Origin: Halothermothrix orenii H 168
GTDB taxonomy: Bacteria > Bacillota > Halanaerobiia > Halanaerobiales > Halothermotrichaceae
Direction: 5' to 3'
Assembly: GCF_000020485.1 (NCBI RefSeq)
Contig: NC_011899.1
Location: 2,364,501-2,428,500 of the forward strand
Length of the DNA: 64,000 bases
In this document: one piece after another, positions 7,111-16,018 of the stretch
How positions within the stretch are numbered: the stretch's first letter is position 1
How the letters are laid out: each line of letters starts with the position of its first letter
Program-made: the position numbers and the translations under genes
The notes under the pieces: generated by a model
Seen by the model: only the letters and a program-made list of their open reading frames with translations
Database searches by the model: none
Told to the model about the DNA's origin: nothing

Positions 7111-8310
7111 ATGAAACCATCTTATCAACGTAAAAAGTTCATTACTATGCTCCTTCTTGTGTCTATTATAACTCCTTTCTTACTTATGTTAGTATCTCCG
7201 GTTATATACTGTGCTGCAACATCCAGTGAAGAAGGCCCCGGTACTTTTGACTGGTTAAAAGGTATTCTGTTATTAATTATTTCTTTTTTTATTAATAACT
7301 TTGTTGATAAAAATGAAGAAGATCAGGAAGCAAGACCCGGTGAATCGCCTCTGGATGAAGATATTATCTCAAATCGGGAAATACTGGGCTTTTATGTCAA
7401 CTGGCTAACCCCATATGCTAATTCATATGATGCCATGGTTTCTAACCACAGGTATGTTGACATGGTAGCACCCTTCTGGTTTACAGCCAACCCTGATGGT
7501 ACAATCAAGAGTAGATACGGGGGGCACCAGTATGAGGTAGATTCCTTTTCCAAAAGACAGGGTCTTGAATTACTACCTCTGATTAATAACAACCAGAAAA
7601 ATAACATGATCCTGGTTGATTCAGATGTCAGGAGTAAGACGATAAAAAATATAGTTAAGCTGGTGGAAAAATATAATTATAATGGAGTAAATATTGACTT
7701 TGAATTTATTCCACCCTGGACCCGTAATGGTTATACCCAGTTTATTAAAGAGCTTTCCAGTGAGTTAAACAAGAAAAACAAAAAACTTACAATCTCCGTT
7801 TTTCCTAAAATAGATGTCCCGATGGAGTTACAGGGAGCCTATGATTATGCAGCCCTGGGAAAACTGGTTGACAGGGTAGTTATCATGACCTATGACCACC
7901 ACTGGCCCTCCGGTGACCCCGGACCGATTGCCCCCATAAACTGGGTCGAAAAGAATATTAAATATGCACTGGAATATATACCAAATGAGAAACTTCTAAT
8001 AGGAGTAGCTAACTACGGCTATGACTGGCCTGAGGGGGGACCCGGTAGGCCCATCAGTGCTAAAGAAGCAATGAACCTGGCCCGGGAAAAGGGCGTTAAA
8101 GTTCAATGGGATACACCTTCCCAGAGCCCCTATTTCTATTACCAGGATAACAGTGGCATTAAACACGAAGTCTGGTTTGAATCAAGTAGTAGCCTTGCCT
8201 TCAAACTGGAGCTGGTTAAGAAATATAATCTGAAAGGTATAGCCATCTGGCGGCTGGGAAATGGTACTGACCGGTTCTGGGAGATTATAGACAATAAATT
8301 AGGTCAGTGA
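7111..8310 (+). CDS. Glycoside hydrolase family 18 protein (spore-cortex hydrolase type)
   Basis: About 399 residues from ATG 7111 (GAAAGGATG upstream; a longer frame from 7075 runs into the repeat). An N-terminal signal/anchor (residues about 10-35) and a second hydrophobic stretch (LLLIISFFINNF) are followed by an acidic linker and a GH18 TIM barrel of about 300 residues. The active-site strand reads GVNIDFEF, with the catalytic glutamate at about residue 198, and the barrel closes with GIAIWRLG. This form resembles SleL/YaaH- and YdhD-type peptidoglycan hydrolases but lacks LysM domains. It is probably a membrane-anchored N-acetylglucosaminidase or muropeptidase. Its 3' end overlaps degU convergently by 12 bases. 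Confidence 0.88.
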   Translation: MKPSYQRKKFITMLLLVSIITPFLLMLVSPVIYCAATSSEEGPGTFDWLKGILLLIISFFINNFVDKNEEDQEARPGESPLDEDIISNREILGFYVNWLTPYANSYDAMVSNHRYVDMVAPFWFTANPDGTIKSRYGGHQYEVDSFSKRQGLELLPLINNNQKNNMILVDSDVRSKTIKNIVKLVEKYNYNGVNIDFEFIPPWTRNGYTQFIKELSSELNKKNKKLTISVFPKIDVPMELQGAYDYAALGKLVDRVVIMTYDHHWPSGDPGPIAPINWVEKNIKYALEYIPNEKLLIGVANYGYDWPEGGPGRPISAKEAMNLAREKGVKVQWDTPSQSPYFYYQDNSGIKHEVWFESSSSLAFKLELVKKYNLKGIAIWRLGNGTDRFWEIIDNKLGQ

Positions 8311-8934
8311 TACCAGACCTCTTTTAAGAGCAACTATAACAGCCTGGGTTCTGTCATTAACTGATAACTTCCTTAAAATATTGCTGACATGATTCTTAAC
8401 AGTTTTTTCACTAATGAACAGTTCCTGGGCTATCTGTTTGTTGCTCATACCCTGGGCCAGAAGCTCCAGTACTTCCTGCTCTCTACTGCTTAATTCACAG
8501 ACTTCATATTTTTCATTAACAACCTCACGCACTTCATTCTCTGTTGACCGGGGAAATACTTTATCCCCTTTTATAACCTTATCTATAGCTCTTTTTAATT
8601 CTTCAGGCTTGACATCCTTTTGAATATAACCCTCGGCCCCGGACCTTATTACCTCATAAACATATTCTTCTTCATCATGGATGGTCAGTATTAATACCTT
8701 TATCCCGGGGCTTATTTCCTTTATTTTCTTTATGGCTGTTATTCCCCCCATCCGGGGCATATTTAAATCCAGTAAAACCAGATCCGGAAAATGATCCCTG
8801 ACTCCTTTCACGGTTTCCAGGCCATCTCCAGCCTCTCCCACTACTTTAATATCTTCATATAATTCGAGGAGTTTACAGATCCCCTCTCTTACCAGATCGT
8901 GGTCGTCAGCTACTAATACCTTTGTCGGCTTCAT
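8299..8934 (-). CDS. degU: Response regulator, NarL/DegU family
   Basis: 211 residues from the ATG at 8932-8934, preceded by GAGGTGG; a GTG three codons earlier is the alternative. Receiver domain, residues 1-120: acidic pair DD at 10-11, phospho-acceptor Asp56 in LLDLNMP, and the conserved Lys in VKPEEL. C-terminal LuxR-type helix-turn-helix, about 145-205: LSSREQEVLELLAQGMSNKQIAQELFIS and KTVKNHVSNIL. It is the partner of the overlapping DegS-type kinase. DegU-type regulators steer secreted enzymes, motility and biofilm genes in Bacillus; the target set here is unknown. Confidence 0.92.
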   Translation of the reverse strand: MKPTKVLVADDHDLVREGICKLLELYEDIKVVGEAGDGLETVKGVRDHFPDLVLLDLNMPRMGGITAIKKIKEISPGIKVLILTIHDEEEYVYEVIRSGAEGYIQKDVKPEELKRAIDKVIKGDKVFPRSTENEVREVVNEKYEVCELSSREQEVLELLAQGMSNKQIAQELFISEKTVKNHVSNILRKLSVNDRTQAVIVALKRGLVSLT

Positions 8935-10081
8935 CTTTCCCACCTCTTTGTTTTATTGGTAATGTTATTTTTATTTTTGTCCCTTTGTTTTTTTCAGAAA
9001 AAAGATCAAGTTTACCTCCTAACAACTCACACCTCTCTCTCATACTTACCAGGCCAAATTTATTGGCCCCCACCTCTTCAGGTTTAAACCCGATACCATC
9101 ATCACTGATTAAGATATTGATTTGTTCAGGAGTATATTCCAGGGTAACAGTCCCTGTACTGGCTTTAGAGTGTTTATAAATGTTATTAAGACCTTCCTGA
9201 ATTAAGCGAAATATTGTAATTTCATATGTATTTGGCAGCCGCCTTTTTGGACCCAAAATATTAAAATCTATAATGATTTTAGTCTGTTCATTGAATTTAT
9301 TTATATAACGCCTTAAAGTAGGAATTAAACCAAGGTCATCAAGAGACATGGGCCTCAGGTCGTAAATAATTTTTCTGACTTCCTGCATACTTAATCTTAC
9401 CAGCTCTTTAACATCCTCAAGTTCATTCCTGGCCTTTTTTAAATCCTTGTCCATAAGTTTCTGAGCAAGTTCCACTCTAAAGACAAGATTGGCAATTGAC
9501 TGGGCCGGTCCATCGTGAATTTCACGGGCGACCCTCTTCCGTTCATCTTCCTGGGCCTGAATTATTTTAATGGCCAGCTGTTGTTTTTGTCTTAAATCAT
9601 CAAATTGCTCACTTAAATTGGATAATTCTCCAAGTAAATAATCATGAACAACCCCTACTCTGGAAACCATATTTTCTGCCTTTTCAATATTTCTTTTTAA
9701 ATTAATTAACCTGTTTTCAAGTTCGGCCCTTCTCTTCTTTAACTGTTCTTCTTTTTCCCTTAATACCGCTATCTGGACAGAAGTATCCTCAGCCTGTTGA
9801 TAGGCATATTTGATATCATATTCACTATGTTTTTCAAAATCCCGGCTAACTTCCATAAGCCTTATTCTCGCAATTCTGTTAACCTCCTGGAGCTTATCAA
9901 CTTTAGCTACAACTTCATTTATTTCCTCATTAATCAAATCTAGTTCTCTCTTTATATTATCATATTCCCGGCGGATTGATTCGGCTATAGTAAATATCTC
10001 CTTCTTGCTCTCGGCTAAAACTTCTACTGTCTTTTCAAGAATCTTTTCCAGAGATCTGGACGGGTCAATATTCTGTCCCAC
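8906..10081 (-). CDS. degS: Sensor histidine kinase, DegS-like
   Basis: 391 residues with no membrane segment, so cytoplasmic. Residues 1-180 are a long coiled coil of the DegS sensor type. The HisKA_3 dimerisation helix holds the phospho-accepting His189 (VAREIHDGPAQS), the same position as in Bacillus DegS. A GHKL ATPase domain follows: QEGLNNIYKHSKA (N box), DDGIGF (G1), and FGLVSMRERCELLGG (G2). The start is GTG (10079-10081) with GAGGGGG seven bases upstream. The 3' end overlaps degU by about 29 bases, so the pair is translationally coupled. Confidence 0.93.
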   Translation of the reverse strand: MGQNIDPSRSLEKILEKTVEVLAESKKEIFTIAESIRREYDNIKRELDLINEEINEVVAKVDKLQEVNRIARIRLMEVSRDFEKHSEYDIKYAYQQAEDTSVQIAVLREKEEQLKKRRAELENRLINLKRNIEKAENMVSRVGVVHDYLLGELSNLSEQFDDLRQKQQLAIKIIQAQEDERKRVAREIHDGPAQSIANLVFRVELAQKLMDKDLKKARNELEDVKELVRLSMQEVRKIIYDLRPMSLDDLGLIPTLRRYINKFNEQTKIIIDFNILGPKRRLPNTYEITIFRLIQEGLNNIYKHSKASTGTVTLEYTPEQINILISDDGIGFKPEEVGANKFGLVSMRERCELLGGKLDLFSEKNKGTKIKITLPIKQRGGKDEADKGISS

Positions 10082-10555
10082 CTGTGTCCCCCTCTATCCC
10101 CAATTCCCGGTTGTATAATTTATGACCTGACAAATCCACAAAACTCATTAATAACCCCACTTCTACAAAGTTAAATATTCTACAAATTTTAAATAAAACC
10201 TGCTAATGTCGTCCGTTTCTCTACATTTAGTTACATATTACTATTTCCTGAACAAAGGTTCTATACCGGAGGAATGTTTTGAATTTTTAATAAATTTAGA
10301 CCCACTGGTATTTACACTTCCCTTGAAACTCTATATCTTAATATATCAAGGTTTTAAACTACCTACCGTTTGAAATGTAAAAGAAGTTATATCCTCCATT
10401 AAAATTATAAAATATAACAGGGTAAATTACAAACATTTTAAAGTATATAATATTTTTTTATATATTCCAAATATTACATAAAGCAAGCCCCTGTCAGGAC
10501 TTGCTTTAATTTAACCTAAGTTATTTAATTTAGCATGTCATCCCGGGGATACAAT
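10082..10555. other. Long AT-rich intergenic region upstream of degS
   Basis: No gene, RNA family or clear sigma-A promoter is visible over about 470 bp. A sequence GGAGGAATG at about 10269-10277 is followed at once by a stop codon and is not a gene. The right end holds the terminator at 10480-10506. It presumably contains the degS promoter. Confidence 0.5.
10480..10506 (-). terminator. Hairpin terminator after the hydroxyacid dehydrogenase gene
   Basis: AAAGCAAG...CTTGCTTT arms with paired CCC/GGG around a short loop, 50 bases beyond the 10556 stop. The U-tract is weak on either strand, so efficiency is uncertain. Confidence 0.6.
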
Positions 10556-11548
10556 TCAATTCTTATAGACTCCTGGATTAACCAAATTTGCTGGTCTTTT
10601 TCCTTTTAAAACAGCAATAACATCTTCTGCCACCATAACCGCCATTTTATCCCTGGTCTCAATGGTACCACTCCCGGTGTGAGGGGTTAACACAACATTA
10701 TCAAGCTCCATAAGACCCGGATGTACTTCTGGTTCTTCTTCATAAACATCGAGGCCGGCCCCGGCTATTTTCCCCTCTTTTAAAGCCTCGACCAGGGCAC
10801 TTTCATCTATTATTGGACCCCGTCCGGTATTTATAACTATAGCAGTATTTTTCATAAGTTCAAATTCCTGCAGGCCAACCAGATGGTATGTTGACTTATT
10901 CAAAGGAGCATTTATGGAGATATAATCTGCCCTCTTAAGCAATTCATCAACCTCAGCATACTGAACTCCCAGTTTTTCTTCCCGGTCCCGGGAAAGGCGG
11001 GTTCTTTTATTATAAAGAATCTCCATATTAAAACCCCGGGCCCGTCTGGCCACAGCCTGCCCGATCCGGCCAAAACCGATAATCCCCAGTGTTTTTCCAT
11101 AAACATCACTTCCCAGCATTAACCTCGGTCCCCATCCTTTAAACTGTCCCTGCCTTACAAACTGGTCTGATTCTATTATCCGCCTGGCCACAGCCATTAA
11201 TAAAGCCCAGGTCAAATCAGCAGTTGCTTCAGTTAAAACACCGGGAGTATTGGTCACAGCCACCCCCTGTCTGGTAGCGGCTTCAACATCAATATTGTTA
11301 TATCCTACCGCATAGTTGGCAACCACTTTCAGATCAGGGTTGCTTTTAATTACTCCCCCGTCAATGGGGTCACTTAACATAGAGACCAACCCGTCGATTC
11401 CTTTTATGTTATTAATTAATTCCTCCCTTCCCAGACTCCTGCTATTCCTGTTAACAGTCACATGACATTCTTTTTCAAGTAGTTTAAGACCTTTTTCAGG
11501 GATCTCCCTGGTTACATAGACAGTCGGTTTATTTTTTTGTCCGGAAAT
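10556..11548 (-). CDS. D-2-hydroxyacid dehydrogenase (glyoxylate/hydroxypyruvate reductase type)
   Basis: NAD(P)H-dependent oxidoreductase of the D-isomer family (GyaR/SerA-like), about 330 residues. The nucleotide-binding loop is LGIIGFGRIGQAVARR; the catalytic trio is the Arg of INTGRGP, the Glu of VYEEEP and the His of TPHTGSGT. It lacks the C-terminal ACT domain of many SerA proteins. The first conventional start (GTG 11459-11461) would remove the first beta strand; the frame continues upstream with family sequence (PTVYVTREIPEKGLKLL) and a perfect AAAGGAGG is placed 8 bases before an ATT at 11546-11548, one base after the chemoreceptor stop. I take ATT as the likely start. Exact substrate unknown. 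Confidence 0.85.
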   Translation of the reverse strand: MSGQKNKPTVYVTREIPEKGLKLLEKECHVTVNRNSRSLGREELINNIKGIDGLVSMLSDPIDGGVIKSNPDLKVVANYAVGYNNIDVEAATRQGVAVTNTPGVLTEATADLTWALLMAVARRIIESDQFVRQGQFKGWGPRLMLGSDVYGKTLGIIGFGRIGQAVARRARGFNMEILYNKRTRLSRDREEKLGVQYAEVDELLKRADYISINAPLNKSTYHLVGLQEFELMKNTAIVINTGRGPIIDESALVEALKEGKIAGAGLDVYEEEPEVHPGLMELDNVVLTPHTGSGTIETRDKMAVMVAEDVIAVLKGKRPANLVNPGVYKN

Positions 11549-11549
11549 T

Positions 11550-13004
11550 TTAGCTACCTCCTTTAGTTAAACTCTGTAACTTATTAATTAGTTTATCCAG
11601 TTGTTTAAAGCTTTCTACTATATTTTTAACTTTATTTGTCTGTTCTTCACTCCCGGCCAGTACTTCTTCAACAGAAGCAGATGTTTCCTCGATAATACTG
11701 GAAATAGAAGATATTTCTTCAACAATTGCCTGTGATTCCTTCTCCAGGCCCCTTACTGATTCTTCCAGGTATTGAGCCTGTTCTACTACATTTTTAGTAT
11801 TATCATCAATCTCTTTAAATACTCTTTTTACTTCTTCAGTAGAGTTCTTGCTTGATAAAACAGCATCATGACCGATATTTATCTGCTCAGTTACCTGTCC
11901 TGTTTTGGCTTTAATATCCTGCAGTATAGAGGCAATTTTATCAGTAGAACGGTGAGAATCTTCAGCCAGTTCACGTATTTCGTCGGCCACCACAGCAAAA
12001 CCCTGACCTGCTTCCCCGGCCCGGGCTGCCTCTATAGCTGCGTTTAAAGCCAGAAGATTAGTCTGTTTGGCTATATTATTAATGGTTTCTACAATATCAC
12101 CTATTTGCTGGGCCTGTTCATTTAATCTATTAATAAGGTCAACACTCTCATTTATAATCTGATCAACATCCTGCATCTTGGTATCAAGAAGGTCTACCTG
12201 TTCATTCCCCTTTGAAGTAGCATTCACTGTTTTATTAGATAAATTAAGCATTTCATTTGAAGCACTGGCAAGGGCCCGGACATTATGGTTGCTGGACCGG
12301 GCTGATTCATTTATTTCATTTACACTATGGGCCTGATCTTCAATACCTTTTGCAATATCAGTAAAAGCTTTAGTAACTTCACTGGAAATACGGTCTGTTA
12401 CCTTAATGTTTTCCTTCAAACTGGAGTTAAAGTTGCTCAACTCTTTAACAGTAGTCATTATTTCCTCTAAGAGAGATTCTTTTTCCTTTTCAGTCTTGAT
12501 GACCTGCTGATGTTTTTCATCTATTCTTCTCTGAATTTTAATCCGGAGATGGGTCTGGGTCAATACCAGGACAGTTATTAAAACCAGATATAAATCAATA
12601 ATTAAAAGATTGTTCCTGCCTATCCCTCCCAGAAGAGAATTAACAATAATCAAATTGCTTATCCCCATAATCAAAGTTGGCCAGTAGTTAGTATAAAGGG
12701 CAATCAACACCAGATTGGCAAATAAAATCAGGTAACTATAAAAACTATTAGAAGTGGAAATTAATAACCATGCTAGAACCGATAATCCGACAATAATGAA
12801 ATACTGTATGTACTGGGTAAGGATATTTTTCCACATTAAAAATGTTAGTAATATATTTACAATCAGGCATGTTATGGTAAAACCAGTGATCATAATCACA
12901 GGAGCACTTCTATAAAGTAAAAACACGACTCCAATTACGGTTATTAACCACATGATTTTTAATAACAAAAGATTTTGTTGGTATAACTCGTTTTTCTTAT
13001 CCAT
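11550..13004 (-). CDS. Methyl-accepting chemotaxis protein with a six-helix membrane domain
   Basis: 484 residues. The N-terminal 155 residues contain about six hydrophobic helices and no periplasmic sensing domain, so the input is probably membrane-linked. From about 195 on it is a cytoplasmic coiled coil. The hairpin tip is canonical: [20 protein letters not shown] and [19 protein letters not shown]. There is no C-terminal pentapeptide for CheR tethering. Its last codons form the AAAGGAGG ribosome site of the following dehydrogenase gene, suggesting coupled translation. AAAGGGGTGG precedes the ATG. Confidence 0.9.
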   Translation of the reverse strand: MDKKNELYQQNLLLLKIMWLITVIGVVFLLYRSAPVIMITGFTITCLIVNILLTFLMWKNILTQYIQYFIIVGLSVLAWLLISTSNSFYSYLILFANLVLIALYTNYWPTLIMGISNLIIVNSLLGGIGRNNLLIIDLYLVLITVLVLTQTHLRIKIQRRIDEKHQQVIKTEKEKESLLEEIMTTVKELSNFNSSLKENIKVTDRISSEVTKAFTDIAKGIEDQAHSVNEINESARSSNHNVRALASASNEMLNLSNKTVNATSKGNEQVDLLDTKMQDVDQIINESVDLINRLNEQAQQIGDIVETINNIAKQTNLLALNAAIEAARAGEAGQGFAVVADEIRELAEDSHRSTDKIASILQDIKAKTGQVTEQINIGHDAVLSSKNSTEEVKRVFKEIDDNTKNVVEQAQYLEESVRGLEKESQAIVEEISSISSIIEETSASVEEVLAGSEEQTNKVKNIVESFKQLDKLINKLQSLTKGGS

Positions 13005-13104
13005 AGACCCACCCCTTTATATTGAGAAAATTGTTATTATTTTTTAAATATTATACCAAAAATAATCTTTTTTGTGAAGTATGTAGAATTCCTGCCATAA
13101 CCAG

Positions 13105-13134
13105 ATAAAAAATAAGGCCCGGGGGATTCCGGGC
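13105..13134 (-). terminator. Rho-independent terminator of the ferredoxin-domain gene
   Basis: GCCCGG (minus strand) pairs with CCGGGC around a six-base spacer and is followed by TTATTTTTT. It lies 15-45 bases after the stop at 13149. Confidence 0.85.
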
Positions 13135-13148
13135 ATTATTTACTATTA

Positions 13149-13877
13149 TTATCTTTGCCGTTTATTGCCGTCAATAGTTATTATTACTTGTTCAAAATCA
13201 AGTTTTTTCCCACTATCCTGAACTGCTTTCTGAACTGCCTGAATCAATCCATTACAACAGGGTACTTCCATAACAGCAACAGTAACGCTGTTAATATCAT
13301 TTTCCTTTATAATGGAAGTCAGCTTCTCTACATAGTATCCGGTATTATCCAGCTTGGGACAACCTATCACAGCTGTCCGGTTTTTCAATAGGTCAAGGTG
13401 AAAATTCGGATAGGCAAAGGGTACACAGTCAGCTGTTACCAGCAAATCAGCATTATTAAAATATGGTGCCTTATCTGGAACCAGCATTAACTGGACTGGC
13501 CAGTTTTTTAACTGGGATTTAATCTTAAGTTCAATGTCATTTGAAGTGATACTTGAGTTATTATTATCACTTTGACTTAAATCCCTCATACTGGCCCCAG
13601 GACAACCTCCTTTTACCTTCATATTACTCGATTCAAGATTATTTAAACGTTCCTGTACAGCTTCTTTATCGTACTCTCTGGCCTCTCTTTCAATAATCTT
13701 TATCGCACCCTGAGGACACTCTCCAATACAATCCCCAAGACCATCACAATATTTATCATCAACCAGTTTGGCTTTACCATTAACTAACTGAATGGCGCCT
13801 TCATGACAGGCAGGAATACATAAACCACAGCCGTTACATTTTTCCTCATCAATGTGAACAATTTTCCTTGTAACCAT
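13149..13877 (-). CDS. 4Fe-4S dicluster ferredoxin-domain protein
   Basis: 242 residues from ATG 13875-13877, preceded by GCGGAGGTGG. Residues 1-65 form a two-cluster ferredoxin: CNGCGLCIPACHEGAI and the slightly altered CDGLGDCIGECPQGAI. A middle linker contains GGCPGASM. The C-terminal 120 residues hold further cysteines (TADCVPFAY, IGCPKLD, VPCCNGL) as in soluble oxidoreductase-associated proteins of anaerobes, where they probably bind another cofactor or partner. No catalytic subunit lies next to it. Cytoplasmic electron carrier is the safest description. Confidence 0.85.
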   Translation of the reverse strand: MVTRKIVHIDEEKCNGCGLCIPACHEGAIQLVNGKAKLVDDKYCDGLGDCIGECPQGAIKIIEREAREYDKEAVQERLNNLESSNMKVKGGCPGASMRDLSQSDNNNSSITSNDIELKIKSQLKNWPVQLMLVPDKAPYFNNADLLVTADCVPFAYPNFHLDLLKNRTAVIGCPKLDNTGYYVEKLTSIIKENDINSVTVAVMEVPCCNGLIQAVQKAVQDSGKKLDFEQVIITIDGNKRQR

Positions 13878-13990
13878 TAAAACCACCTCCGCTTAATTTT
13901 CCTGATTCCTTTTTCCTATTTAGTTGACTACTATAAACCCTGCATAACAATTATAAACTAAAAATAAACACTGGTCTGTGATTTATATCA

Positions 13991-14021
13991 ATAAAAAAAC
14001 TGCTGTCCTTGACAGCAGTTT
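13991..14021 (-). terminator. Rho-independent terminator of the butyrate kinase gene
   Basis: AAACTGCTGTC (plus strand) pairs perfectly with GACAGCAGTTT around a three-base loop; on the minus strand the stem runs straight into seven T residues. Confidence 0.95.
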
Positions 14022-14042
14022 GAAATCAGTTAATTTTTATTA

Positions 14043-15122
14043 TTATAATCTTGTTTTATCATAATCCCGTGGACTTTCTTCTCCCAGTAAAACCCTGGTG
14101 ACACCGGCAGCCAGATGTTTCATTTCTTCAGCCCCGGGATAAACCATAACCGGTGCGATAAAGCTGACCCGTTCTTTAATCCCTTGAACAACATACTCTG
14201 AATAAGCCAGGCCACCGGTAAGGTAAACCGCCGCAACCTTTCCCCTGAATACAGTTGCCATTTTTCCGATTTCCTTTGCAATCTGATAGATCATGCCATC
14301 ATAGGCCAGTTTTGCCTCCCGGTCCCCTGACTTAATCCTTTTCTCAATTTCTCTTCCATCATTAGTCCCGGTATAGGCTGACAGTCCTCCCTGACCCAGT
14401 AATTTCTTTTTTAATTCATGATAGGGTGGTTTATTCTTATATATATAGTTTACAAGCTCCAGTGAAGGCAGGCTGCCAACCCTTTCCGGTGAATAGGGAC
14501 CTTCCTGGTTGGCATTATTTACATCAATGATCCGTCCGCCCTTGATAGCAGCAACAGAAATACCACCACCCAGGTGAACCCCTATCAGGTTTATGGTATT
14601 TAAATCCTTTCCTAAATCTTCAGCGACCCTCCGGGCTATAGCTTTAAGGTTAAGGGCATGGGATTGACATCTTCTTTTTAGTTCCGGCATTCCCGAAAAT
14701 CTCGATTCATCTATAAACTCGTCTACAGCTACAGGATCTACGGTATAGGCCGGAACATTATATTCCTGACCAAGCCGATAGGCAATAATACCGGCCAGAT
14801 TGGAAGCATGTTCTCCATTCTTACCTTCATATAAATGATCAACCATTAAAGAATCTACTATATAGGTTCCCCCCGGTATAGGGTCAAGCAACCCACCCCG
14901 GGCAGCAATAGCCCCGAAATCATTAATTAAAAACCCGGCCTCTTTCAATTCTTTTTGAATTAATTCCTGTCTCCATTCCAGCTGGTCAATAATTTTTTTA
15001 AACCGGGATAACTCGTCCGGTTTATGGTCAATGGTAGTAGCCCATAATTCCTCTATTTTATCAAAAACTGCTATCTTTGTTGAAGTTGAACCGGGATTTA
15101 TAACGAGAATTTTGGTATTCAT
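14043..15122 (-). CDS. buk: Butyrate kinase
   Basis: 359 residues of the acetate/butyrate kinase fold, forming butyrate and ATP from butyryl phosphate (or acting on branched-chain acyl phosphates). Signatures: ILVINPGSTSTKIAVF at the N-terminus, the catalytic ARGGLLDPIPGG region, IGVHLGGGISVAA, and VAAVYLTGGLAYSE. ATG 15120-15122 follows GAAAGGGG; a TTG six codons earlier is less likely. There is no phosphotransbutyrylase gene alongside, which is unusual because ptb and buk are commonly paired; the partner may lie elsewhere. Confidence 0.92.
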   Translation of the reverse strand: MNTKILVINPGSTSTKIAVFDKIEELWATTIDHKPDELSRFKKIIDQLEWRQELIQKELKEAGFLINDFGAIAARGGLLDPIPGGTYIVDSLMVDHLYEGKNGEHASNLAGIIAYRLGQEYNVPAYTVDPVAVDEFIDESRFSGMPELKRRCQSHALNLKAIARRVAEDLGKDLNTINLIGVHLGGGISVAAIKGGRIIDVNNANQEGPYSPERVGSLPSLELVNYIYKNKPPYHELKKKLLGQGGLSAYTGTNDGREIEKRIKSGDREAKLAYDGMIYQIAKEIGKMATVFRGKVAAVYLTGGLAYSEYVVQGIKERVSFIAPVMVYPGAEEMKHLAAGVTRVLLGEESPRDYDKTRL

Positions 15123-15222
15123 TATGAGAACCCCTTTCAAAAAAGTATGAATTGTCTCCTTTTTTTAATAATTATCTATCGACTCTTTAATTTCCTCCCT
15201 CTTTTTACTGGAATTTTGTCCC

Positions 15223-15918
15223 TTAATCCACCCGGTTAACAAATTCAGTAAATATTTTTAAACTGACACTATCATTAACCATCTGTTCCGGATGCCATTG
15301 AACCCCGAAAACAAATCCATCTCCTGATTTTTCAATAGCCTCTATAACCCCATCTTCTGCCAGAGCAGTGGCTTTATAACCTGGAGCGACCTCCTTAATC
15401 GCCTGATGATGAACACTGTTAACACGAAAATTAGTCATTTTGGAAATTGAGTATAGCCAGGACTCTTTTTTTACATGTACGGTATGAAACGGGTATTTTC
15501 CCGGAGAAGACTGATTATGTTTCAGGGGATTAGGGTATTCTTTTTCCAGGTCCTGATAAAGGGTACCCCCTTCAACTATATTGATCAACTGGCAGCCACG
15601 GCAGATTCCCAGTAGAGGTAAACCTGTATTTAAAGCAAGGCCTGTAATTAATATTTCAAATTCGTCCCGCTGTGGATCAACCTCTCCCAGGCCAGGACGG
15701 GGTTCTTCATAGAAATAACGGGGATCCGGGTCACCACCGCCGGTCAACAAAAGCCCGTCTATTAGCTCTATATATTTCTTTAAGATATCTTTATTTGTCA
15801 ATACCGGCAGGACCAGTGGTACCCCCCCGGCCCTGACAATAGCCTTAACATATGTTTTAGGTATGCGGCATTCGGTTCCATTTTTCTGCTGGCCTGATGT
15901 GATTCCAATAACCGCCAT
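15223..15918 (-). CDS. Class I glutamine amidotransferase-like hydrolase (peptidase C26, PuuD-like)
   Basis: About 231 residues. The family cleaves gamma-glutamyl compounds such as gamma-glutamyl-GABA. The nucleophile elbow reads GICRGCQLIN and the His-Glu pair is in VQWHPEQ; LLTGGGDPDPRYF marks the oxyanion region. ATG 15916-15918 is chosen (AAGGAG 12 bases upstream); GTG 15925-15927 is too close to that site. It follows the solute-binding protein gene on the same strand by about 100 bases. No polyamine-catabolism genes are nearby, so the physiological substrate is open. Confidence 0.85.
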   Translation of the reverse strand: MAVIGITSGQQKNGTECRIPKTYVKAIVRAGGVPLVLPVLTNKDILKKYIELIDGLLLTGGGDPDPRYFYEEPRPGLGEVDPQRDEFEILITGLALNTGLPLLGICRGCQLINIVEGGTLYQDLEKEYPNPLKHNQSSPGKYPFHTVHVKKESWLYSISKMTNFRVNSVHHQAIKEVAPGYKATALAEDGVIEAIEKSGDGFVFGVQWHPEQMVNDSVSLKIFTEFVNRVD

Positions 15919-16018
15919 AAATTTCACCTGCTCCTTAATTTTTTTAATTGCTGCTTAAGCTTTTTTAAAAAACTTTTTAATTACTTCAATAACCGGGATA
16001 AAAACCTGATATTTTCCC

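Noticed and set aside
10269-10330. Small gene after GGAGGAATG
   Set aside because: The ATG is followed by a stop codon after one codon.
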